Shown in pieces: positions 51,145-58,553 of a stretch of DNA of 64,000 nucleotides. The notes beneath the pieces are model-generated. The model was not told the origin of the DNA. It did not search any database and saw only the letters and a list, made by a program, of their open reading frames with translations. Source of the stretch: DSWT01 sp036845725 (GTDB lineage: Bacteria; Chloroflexota; Anaerolineae; B4-G1; SLSP01); the NCBI GenBank assembly GCA_036845725.1, contig DAIUDK010000004.1:25226-89225 (forward strand), read 5' to 3'. The translations under genes and the position numbers were made by a program. Every line of letters starts with the position of its first letter. Positions within the stretch are counted from its first letter, which is position 1.

Positions 51145-52843
51145 GCAGTTTCTCGCAGCCCCTGTCTTTCCCGATGATGAGGAAAAGACACGCATTGCTT
51201 CGCTGTTCAACCCGCTAATATTGAGCCTGTTTGTGGTCGATGCATTGGGTGTGCCGGTCACCTTGTTCGTCTTCGCCCAAAAACTGGGCAGCGGCATCGC
51301 TGTTGCGCTTACCTTTGTGGTCGCTATCGTGGCTAAGATATTGATGCGGCGTGGACATATCCGTGCAGCCGGACTGATATTTGTCATCGGTACATGGATT
51401 CCTGTTAGTATCATTTTTCAGCTTTCTGGTCAGCGCAGTTTCGCTGGTGCTCTCTTGATAAGCATCACCGTGATTGCCGGGTTGATCTTGGGACAGCGGG
51501 CCGCTCTCATTGTCGCCGCACTGAGCAGTTTTACCTCATTGGTGATGTTCATTATAGCTGAATTAGGTTATCCATTGCCCGACATTTTCCCTTCACCGCG
51601 ATCATCTAACTGGGTGATGTTTACTTTCGGCCTGGCAATGGCAGTTGCACCGCTCAACCTGGCGTTGCGCAGTATGAACACGGCCTTGGAACGTGCGCGG
51701 CGCTACGCCGCCGAATCTGAGCAGCAGCGTGAGCAGATCACGGCTTTGGCTGAGGTCCGCTCGCTTGAACTGAATCGCCGTACCGCCTACCTGGGGGCTG
51801 CCACGCAAATCGCTGCTGAAATTTCCGCAGTGGAGCGTGATCCCCTGGCCCTTCTGGTGCGGTCTGCCAATGTGATCAGTCGGCAGTTTGGATTTTACCA
51901 TACAGCGCTCTACATGCTGGACGACACCGGTCAGTGGGCCGAATTGCAGGCGGTTTCTAGCGAGGGGGGGCAGCGTATGTTGAAACGCCGGCATCGTCTG
52001 CGCGTCGGTGCGCAGGGCATCATTGGGGCGGTGGCGGCTTATGGACAACACCGCGTCGCGCAAGATGTCGATGAGGATGTTTACTTCTTCAGGAGCCCGG
52101 AGTTGCCCGAAACGCGCTCCGAAGTCGCTCTGCCGCTGCGTGCGCGTGGTGAGATCATCGGCGTGCTCGATGTACAGAGCGATGTCCCAGCCGCTTTTGC
52201 TGATGAAGATGTGTATGTATTGCAGACGTTGGCCGATCAGATCTCTGTAGCTGTGAGTAATACGCGACTGTTGCGTCAGGTCGAGGAAAGTGTAGCTGCC
52301 GAGCGGCGTGCCTATGGTGAAGTGGTGGGTGAAGCGTGGCGTGATCTGCTCCGCGCACGTCCCGACCTGGCTTTTGCCAGCGATGCGGAAGGCGTTGCAC
52401 CCTTCACGGTCTGGGAGCCGCAGATGAAAGCGGCGGCGGAAACCGGTCAGGTCGTTGGCGAGGGCGATGCCCTGGCTGTCCCCATCCGCGTCCGCGATCA
52501 AGTGATTGGCGTCATTGATGGGCGCAAACCCGACGGTACAGTGTGGTCTAAAGAGGAAGTGAACCTGCTGCAAACGCTGACCGAGCAATTGAGTACCGCT
52601 CTCGAAGGGGCGCAGCTCTACGAAGATACCCAACGCCGCGCTGCCCGCGAACAAGTGGCGCGTGAAATCACCGCCGAAATGCGGCGTTCGTTGGACGTCA
52701 CCACTGTACTGCAAACGGCACTTTATCAATTGCGGAGTTCGTTGGACCTCACCGAAGCCGAGGTGTGGATTGAAGGAGCGTCTTCAGCTGCTACCCCTGA
52801 CATCCCTTCCGCTAGAGGGACTAAGGGAGGAGTGAGATCGTAG
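51128..52843 (+). CDS. Six-helix membrane GAF sensor, subtype B
   Basis: 571 residues. ATG 51128 has AGAAAGGA 7 bases upstream; ATG 51122 is too close to it. The lead IRQFLAAPVFPDDEEKTRIA precedes about six helices with LISITVIAGLILGQRAALIV. A coil, a canonical GAF (FGFYHTALYMLDDTGQWAEL, RHRLRVGAQGIIGAVAAYG), the linker RAYGEVVGEAWRDLL, a half-GAF (AVPIRVRDQVIGVIDGRKPD) and a tail (AREQVAREITAEMRRSLDVT) follow. The tail ends with a short Ser/Ala/Thr-rich extension. It is most like its upstream neighbour, consistent with tandem duplication. Confidence 0.86.
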   Translation: MWNRIRQFLAAPVFPDDEEKTRIASLFNPLILSLFVVDALGVPVTLFVFAQKLGSGIAVALTFVVAIVAKILMRRGHIRAAGLIFVIGTWIPVSIIFQLSGQRSFAGALLISITVIAGLILGQRAALIVAALSSFTSLVMFIIAELGYPLPDIFPSPRSSNWVMFTFGLAMAVAPLNLALRSMNTALERARRYAAESEQQREQITALAEVRSLELNRRTAYLGAATQIAAEISAVERDPLALLVRSANVISRQFGFYHTALYMLDDTGQWAELQAVSSEGGQRMLKRRHRLRVGAQGIIGAVAAYGQHRVAQDVDEDVYFFRSPELPETRSEVALPLRARGEIIGVLDVQSDVPAAFADEDVYVLQTLADQISVAVSNTRLLRQVEESVAAERRAYGEVVGEAWRDLLRARPDLAFASDAEGVAPFTVWEPQMKAAAETGQVVGEGDALAVPIRVRDQVIGVIDGRKPDGTVWSKEEVNLLQTLTEQLSTALEGAQLYEDTQRRAAREQVAREITAEMRRSLDVTTVLQTALYQLRSSLDLTEAEVWIEGASSAATPDIPSARGTKGGVRS

Positions 52844-52852
52844 AGGGATACT

Positions 52853-54796
52853 ATGTTCAAGTGGATCAAAAACTACTTCACATTGCCGGTATTTGAAGAC
52901 GACGAGCAGACACGGCGCGCGCGGCTTCTTATCGTCATCCTGGTGCCCTTGTCGATCGTGACTGTGATTGTGGTCGGGATGATGGTGGTGTTGTCGGGAG
53001 TCCCTGAACGACTTGTCGATGCGGGGCCGATCATCGCTGCTCTGGTGGTCGTCGTGGCGACGTTGGTAGCCTTCCCGCTCCTCCGTCGTGGGTTCCCTTC
53101 TGGGCTGGCAATAGTTATTCTAACTTTCTTCTTTGCGGTGACTGCCTATTGGATAGTGTCCACCGAGGGGCTGAGTGGCGGTCATACCAGCTATACCTTC
53201 ATACTGGTGATTGTGCTGGCCGGCTTGCTACTTGGTCCGCGCGGTGCGCTGGCGTACACAATTCTATCGCTTGTCGTGATTGCGGCGGCGGGCTATATGG
53301 AAAATCAGGGTTTGATTCCCGGTCAAACGGGTATCGGGCTGGTAGATGTGTTGGTCATCTTCGTCGCCGTGGCGTTGTGTGGCGTTTTTCTGCGCTATAC
53401 CATGAAAAGTATGCAGGACGCCATTATCCGTGCCCGGCGCTCGGCACAGGCGCAGGTGGAGGCCAACCGCGAACTGGAAGCCATCCGCCGCTCGCTGGAG
53501 GAGCGCGTCGTGGCCCGCACGCAGGATTTGCAGTCCCGTTCCACACTGTTGCTGACTGCTATCGAACTGGGCCGTGCCGCAGCCGCATTGCGCGATCTGG
53601 ATAAATTATTGGCCCACATGCCGCAATTGATCGCCGAGCAGGCGGGCTTTTACCAGGTGGGTATCTTCTTGATGGATGAATATCGGGAGTCTGTTGTCCT
53701 GCGCGGCGTAAACAGTCCTGAGGGACGGCAGATGATGACGGAAGATTACCGTGTTGTCGTGAATGAGCATAGCCTTCTCGGCACGGTTACTGTGAAACAG
53801 GAACTGCGCGTGGCGGTAGACGATGGCCCTAACGCGGTATCGTTCGCTAACACGCCATTTCCCCGCACACGCTCGCAGTTGGCCTTGCCCTTGATCGCCG
53901 GAGATCGCCTGATTGGCGTACTAGACCTGCATAGCACGGAGAGCAATGTCCTTACGGACCAGATGATCGAGGTCATGCGCTTGCTGGCCGACCAGCTTGC
54001 TCTTGCCATAGAGAGTGCGCAACTGTTTGCCCAGAGCCAGGCGGCGCTGGCGGCAGAACTCCGTGCCTACGGTGCTGTGAGCCGCGAGGCCTGGCAGGAG
54101 ATGGCGCGCGTCGAAGGCACTTTGCGTTACCTCTCCGATGCGCCGGGTATCATCCGTCCGGTGGCCGGGGCGAAGCCTCCCGTCATGGAACAGGCACGAC
54201 AAACTGGCCGCGTAATCACCGAAGCTGGTTCCACGCTGGCCGTCCCCATCCAGATTCGCGAGGGTGTGAGCATCGGTGCTCTACGTTTGAACAAACCCGA
54301 TTGGGGCGAGGACGAAATCGCGCTGGTGGAGACGCTAACCGAGCAGCTTGGCGCGGCCCTGGAAAGCGCACGGCTGTATCAGGAGACCCAACGCCGCGAG
54401 GCGCGCGAGCGCATTACGCGTGAGATTACGGAGGATATCCGCCGCTCGGTTGATATGGAAGTGATCCTGAGATCTGCGGTGAGCAACCTGGGGGAGGCTC
54501 TGGGCGTTCCACGTACCTATGTGCGTCTGATGCTGGGCGAGGAATCGCCAAATCAGGAATCGCCGGGCGATGAATCGCCGGACGAAGGTCCGCCGGATAT
54601 AGCATTGTCGGGTCAGAAACCTCTGGATGAGGAACCCCTGGGCGAATCCTGGGCTGAGGATGTCGAGGTTCCCTCTGAGGAACTGGTTGAAGCGGCGGAT
54701 GACAGCCTCGAACTTCCACCCAACACGCCGGACGCATCCGTTATCGATAAGAACGGGCGAAACCCGACCCAAGGAGAAGAACACGATGAGCCGTAA
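52853..54796 (+). CDS. Six-helix membrane GAF sensor, subtype B, with acidic repeat tail
   Basis: 647 residues. The lead IKNYFTLPVFEDDEQTRRA precedes about six helices with YTFILVIVLAGLLLGPRGAL. A signalling-helix linker (LEERVVARTQDLQSRSTLLL), a GAF (GFYQVGIFLMDEYRESVVLR, PFPRTRSQLALPLIAGDRLI), a half-GAF and the shared tail (ARERITREITEDIRRSVDME) follow. Unlike its relatives it carries about 85 extra C-terminal residues that are strongly acidic and begin with ESP repeats (564-583). Such a disordered tail could bind a basic partner. The last 11 bases overlap the next gene. Confidence 0.86.
   Translation: MFKWIKNYFTLPVFEDDEQTRRARLLIVILVPLSIVTVIVVGMMVVLSGVPERLVDAGPIIAALVVVVATLVAFPLLRRGFPSGLAIVILTFFFAVTAYWIVSTEGLSGGHTSYTFILVIVLAGLLLGPRGALAYTILSLVVIAAAGYMENQGLIPGQTGIGLVDVLVIFVAVALCGVFLRYTMKSMQDAIIRARRSAQAQVEANRELEAIRRSLEERVVARTQDLQSRSTLLLTAIELGRAAAALRDLDKLLAHMPQLIAEQAGFYQVGIFLMDEYRESVVLRGVNSPEGRQMMTEDYRVVVNEHSLLGTVTVKQELRVAVDDGPNAVSFANTPFPRTRSQLALPLIAGDRLIGVLDLHSTESNVLTDQMIEVMRLLADQLALAIESAQLFAQSQAALAAELRAYGAVSREAWQEMARVEGTLRYLSDAPGIIRPVAGAKPPVMEQARQTGRVITEAGSTLAVPIQIREGVSIGALRLNKPDWGEDEIALVETLTEQLGAALESARLYQETQRREARERITREITEDIRRSVDMEVILRSAVSNLGEALGVPRTYVRLMLGEESPNQESPGDESPDEGPPDIALSGQKPLDEEPLGESWAEDVEVPSEELVEAADDSLELPPNTPDASVIDKNGRNPTQGEEHDEP
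54542..54601 (+). repeat. 15-bp tandem repeat encoding ESPxx
   Basis: Units start at 54542, 54557 and 54572, with a degraded one at 54587. The core GAATCGCC(A/G) is followed by five variable bases. They encode ESPNQ, ESPGD, ESPDE and GPPDI at the start of the acidic tail of the sensor starting at 52853. Confidence 0.8.
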
Positions 54797-57716
54797 GAAG
54801 ACAAGCCACAGTGGCGCATTACCACCATCGCCACGCCGGGAAGTGACCGCTCCGATCACAGTCTCCTCCGTCGATGAGATCGCGGCCATGTCTGAGTCCC
54901 TGTCGCCGGGAACCGATGCCCGCAATGCGTCGCACTTCTACGATCTGGCGCGCCTCAGCCCGGATGTGCTCTGGGAGATGGACGCCGCCGGCGCCTATCT
55001 CTATTGCTCGGAGCGGGTGAGTGACGTGCTGGGCTATACGCCGGCCGAAATGCTGACGCGTACGTTTTTCGATCTCTTGCCGTCTGAGAACCCAGACGCC
55101 GATGCGACCACGAATGGAACCGTTGAGAAGATCCGCGCGCTGCTTGCTCAGGGCCGTGAGTTTCAGGTCGAAGCCCGCCACATCGCCAAAGATGGCCGCG
55201 TGGTGCTGCTCGACGTGATCGGCAGCCCGGTGGCCGATGCTGACGGGCGCATCCACGGGTATCGTGGCCTCTCCAGAGACATCACTGCGCAGCGCGACCT
55301 GGAGACGCGTTACAACTTTCTGCGACAGGTTATCGACCTTGATCCCAACTTTTTCTTCGTCCGCGACCGCGAGGGCCAGTTTGTCATCGCCAACAAAGCG
55401 ATAGCTGATGCCTACGGGGTAAGCGTAGATGACCTCATCGGCAAAACCGACGCTGACTTCAATATCAACTCACAGGAATTGGAGACGATCCGGCGCGGAG
55501 ATCTCGAAGTGATGGAGTCGCACCAGGACAAATTTATCCCCGAAAGCCCGATTCTCCGCCAGGGCCGGTGGGTACAGACGACGAAACTCCCGCTTGTGGA
55601 TGCGGATGGCATCGTTCGAAAGGTCCTCGGCATTTCCAGCGACATCACTGAGCGGGTGCAGATGGAACAAGCCATCCAGACCTCGTTGGAACGTCGGGGC
55701 CGTCAAGTGCAGACCAGCACCGAGGTGGCGCAGGAAATCGCCGCCGCCGCTGCCCTGGATGAGCTTTTCGAGCGCGTCGTGACCCTGGTGAAGGAACGCT
55801 TTGGTTATTATCATGCTCAAATTTTCCGTTACGATGCCTCCGCCAGGGTGATGCGTCTGGTCGTCGGCTATGGACTGGTCGGCGCGCGTATGTTGGCGGC
55901 AGGTCACTCCGTAGCGATGGGGCGCGGCGTCGTCGGTACGGCGGCATCCACTGGGCATCCGATGTTGGTCCCAGACGTCACGCGCGATCCCGACTGGGTC
56001 CCCAACACCTTTCTGCCGGGTACGCGTGGCGAGTTGGCGGTGCCGATCAAACTGCGCGATCAAATCCTCGGCATTCTTGACGTGCAGAGCAACATCACGA
56101 ATGCACTGACCCAGGAGGATCAACTGTTGCTCGAAGGGTTGTGCGGGCAAATCGCCATTGCCATTCATAACACACAGCTTCTCGAATCCGCTAATACCTT
56201 CCGCCAGGTCATTGAAGCCTCCGGGCAGGGTATCATCATCGCCAAACTCGATGGCACCTTGACTTATGCGAATCCGGCGTTCTGCACACTCGCCGGTGAG
56301 GCCACCCCCCAGACGGTGGTGGGAAAATCCTTCTTCTCCTACTATCCCAAGGCGCTCCAAGACCGCCTGCACAAGGAGATCCTGCCGGCACTCATGGACA
56401 ACGACCAGTGGCAGGGCGAACTGACGCTGCTCACGCGGACCGGCACAGAGATGCCGACGTTGGAGAACTTGGCGCTGGTTGCTGATGAGGCTCCCCCTGG
56501 AGAGCAACGCGAACCCCGTTATTTGATCCGCCAGGTGAGTGATATCACTGCGCGCAAGGAGATGGAAGAGGCGTTGGCGATGGAACGTCACCTGTTGCAC
56601 GCTCTTCTGGACAATGTTCCTGATCACATCTATTTCAAGGATCGTGAGAGCCGTTTCCTGCGCATCAGCACAGCCAACGCGCGCTGGCTCAAGGTAGCCA
56701 ATCCCTCTGTCGTGCTTGGCAAGACGGACTTCGATTATTTTGCCTCAGAACACGCAAAAAAGGCGCTGGCTGATGAAAAACACATCCTCCGGACCGGGAA
56801 ACCGCTATTGAACGTGGAAGAAAAGGAAATCTGGCCCGATGGCCGTGTGACCTGGGTGTCCACTTCCAAAATGCCGTTGCGTGATATGGCAGGACACATC
56901 ATCGGTACATTTGGCATCTCGACCGACATCACAGAGCGCAAGCTGGCTGAGATGGAGCGTGACCGTTTGATAACCGAGATGGAAGATCAGGCTGTGCAAC
57001 TGAACAGTGCTGTGGAGGATATGACCATTATCCAGGAGACGATGACGGCATTGACGGCCGCGTTGACCTTCGATGAAGCGGTCGACGTCTTGATGCACTC
57101 GGCCGTTGCCGCCGTAAGGGCCGATCGGGTCAGCATGTTCTTGCTGGATGGCGAAAACTTGACCCGCGTGGGTTTGTATCCTATCGATGAAGCACAGTAC
57201 GCACGGGTTGGCGAGGTCATCTCGCTGGCAAATTATCCTCTGACCCGGCAAGTGATCGAGGGCCGGTCTCCGGTGGCCGTCAGCGTGGATTCCCCAGAAC
57301 TTCAGGAACATGCGCACCGTTCCTTTATCAAAGGCGGGATTTCGGCCAATGCAACCGCGCCCCTGGTCGGACGTGAGGGCGTGATCGGGACGTTGGTGGT
57401 CAGCTTAATGACCCCCGGACGTGTTTTTACCGACCAGGAAATGCGCATGTTGCAGATGTTGGCTGACCAGACTGCATTGACGTTTGAGAATATTCGCTTG
57501 TTGGAACAGACGCGCGCGCGCGTTGAACGCGAGCGTCAGGTGCGCGCCATTACCGACAAGATTCGGCGCGGCACGGACCGTGAGGCTATTATGCGCACGA
57601 CGCTTCAGGAACTGGGACAGATGTTCGACGTGTCCGCAGCCATTATCCGTCTGGGCAGTCAGGAACATGTGCTCGCCGGAGAAGCCGATTCGCCGGCCAA
57701 TGAACGGACGTTGTGA
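54786..57716 (+). CDS. Soluble PAS-PAS-GAF-PAS-PAS-GAF sensor
   Basis: 976 residues from ATG 54786 (AAGGAG upstream). No membrane helix or signal. In order: PAS 1 (about 50-165, DVLWEMDAAGAYLYCSERVS), PAS 2 (about 170-290, FFFVRDREGQFVIANKAIAD), a GAF of the YYHAQIFRYD subtype (about 300-465), PAS 3 (about 470-590, GQGIIIAKLDGTLTYANPAF), PAS 4 (about 595-720, YFKDRESRFLRIS and GTFGISTDITERK), and a more divergent GAF (about 735-900, DRVSMFLLDGENLTRVGLYP). The shared tail (ERERQVRAITDKIRRGTDRE) ends it, without a half-GAF. PAS 4 closely resembles PAS 1 of the protein starting at 29141, and the first GAF resembles that of the protein starting at 23348, evidence of domain shuffling. No catalytic output. 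Confidence 0.88.
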   Translation: MSRKKTSHSGALPPSPRREVTAPITVSSVDEIAAMSESLSPGTDARNASHFYDLARLSPDVLWEMDAAGAYLYCSERVSDVLGYTPAEMLTRTFFDLLPSENPDADATTNGTVEKIRALLAQGREFQVEARHIAKDGRVVLLDVIGSPVADADGRIHGYRGLSRDITAQRDLETRYNFLRQVIDLDPNFFFVRDREGQFVIANKAIADAYGVSVDDLIGKTDADFNINSQELETIRRGDLEVMESHQDKFIPESPILRQGRWVQTTKLPLVDADGIVRKVLGISSDITERVQMEQAIQTSLERRGRQVQTSTEVAQEIAAAAALDELFERVVTLVKERFGYYHAQIFRYDASARVMRLVVGYGLVGARMLAAGHSVAMGRGVVGTAASTGHPMLVPDVTRDPDWVPNTFLPGTRGELAVPIKLRDQILGILDVQSNITNALTQEDQLLLEGLCGQIAIAIHNTQLLESANTFRQVIEASGQGIIIAKLDGTLTYANPAFCTLAGEATPQTVVGKSFFSYYPKALQDRLHKEILPALMDNDQWQGELTLLTRTGTEMPTLENLALVADEAPPGEQREPRYLIRQVSDITARKEMEEALAMERHLLHALLDNVPDHIYFKDRESRFLRISTANARWLKVANPSVVLGKTDFDYFASEHAKKALADEKHILRTGKPLLNVEEKEIWPDGRVTWVSTSKMPLRDMAGHIIGTFGISTDITERKLAEMERDRLITEMEDQAVQLNSAVEDMTIIQETMTALTAALTFDEAVDVLMHSAVAAVRADRVSMFLLDGENLTRVGLYPIDEAQYARVGEVISLANYPLTRQVIEGRSPVAVSVDSPELQEHAHRSFIKGGISANATAPLVGREGVIGTLVVSLMTPGRVFTDQEMRMLQMLADQTALTFENIRLLEQTRARVERERQVRAITDKIRRGTDREAIMRTTLQELGQMFDVSAAIIRLGSQEHVLAGEADSPANERTL

Positions 57717-57769
57717 CCAAAGGATTACTCGACTAACGACGCTTAGACTGATTTGAGAGAGGTGTGTCG

Positions 57770-58132
57770 ATGCCATACCAAATTAAGATGCGCGACGATG
57801 GAATTTTAAGTATCAACTTCGCTGGCGGCGCGTTGGAGCACGACAAAATAGACGATTTTGTGCGGGATTTGAACGTCTATCTGGATGCCGTCACCCCTGA
57901 AGCGCCCTTACGCATTCTGGCGCTTACTGATCGGCCGGATGTGAAACTCTCATCCAGCACGCGTAAGGCTTTCGCCAATATCAACCTCGACCCCCGCATC
58001 GGCGAGACGGCTACAGCGGGGATGAATCGTTATGTGCGCGTCCTGGTGAGTTTTGTACTTAAGGCGACCAGGCGTGACAACATTCGGTTTTTTGAAACCG
58101 AAGAGGAAGCATTGGCCTGGTTGCAGGCATAG
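57770..58132 (+). CDS. Small STAS/SpoIIAA-like protein
   Basis: 120 residues from ATG 57770 (GAGAGAGG 7 bases upstream), preferred over GTG 57764. The pattern of an N-terminal strand pair (GILSINFAGGALEH), an acidic helix, a central strand (LRILALTDRPD) and the ending NIRFFETEEEALAWLQA matches SpoIIAA-like/STAS-type small proteins, where the FFxTEEEALAWL end is characteristic. Such domains work as protein-binding switches. No serine in the anti-anti-sigma phosphorylation context is certain. A paralogue follows after 8 bases. Their place inside the sensor array suggests a regulatory or adaptor role (inference). Confidence 0.68.
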   Translation: MPYQIKMRDDGILSINFAGGALEHDKIDDFVRDLNVYLDAVTPEAPLRILALTDRPDVKLSSSTRKAFANINLDPRIGETATAGMNRYVRVLVSFVLKATRRDNIRFFETEEEALAWLQA

Positions 58133-58140
58133 GCGGAACG

Positions 58141-58497
58141 ATGGCACACCAATTAAAGCTTGAGAGTGGAAATATCTTGCGTTTAACGTTTATTGGCGAC
58201 ACGGATCGTCACGGCGCGGAGAAGCTGCTAGCAGACTTCACCCCCTTTCTGGCACAAGCGACGGCGGAGAAGCCGTGGCTGATTTTGTGGGACGATACGC
58301 GCGGGGGCAAAACCAGTGTTGATGTGCGCAAAGTTTACGCTGATCTGAATCGCGATCCACGCGTCGGCAAAGTTGCCATTTTCGGTGCGCTGCGATACGG
58401 ACATGTGCTTGGCGATTTTGTGTTGAGGCTCACCGGGCGCGACAATGTCCGTTTCTTTGACAATGAAGCCGCGGCGCTGGCCTGGTTGATAGCCTGA
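58141..58497 (+). CDS. Small STAS/SpoIIAA-like protein, tandem paralogue
   Basis: 118 residues, starting 8 bases after the preceding small gene. Same plan: ILRLTFIGDTDRHGAEKLLA, WLILWDDTRGG, VDVRKVYADLNRDPRVGKVA and the ending NVRFFDNEAAALAWLIA. The middle VRKVYADLNRDPRVGKV aligns with TRKAFANINLDPRIGET of the neighbour, so the two are a tandem duplication that has diverged. They could form a heterodimer. Family assignment is by pattern only. Confidence 0.67.
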   Translation: MAHQLKLESGNILRLTFIGDTDRHGAEKLLADFTPFLAQATAEKPWLILWDDTRGGKTSVDVRKVYADLNRDPRVGKVAIFGALRYGHVLGDFVLRLTGRDNVRFFDNEAAALAWLIA

Positions 58498-58553
58498 TGG
58501 TCTGGCGATGACCTGCGCCGCAGTAGCGTCGGGGATACAATAAAGGATTTCTG

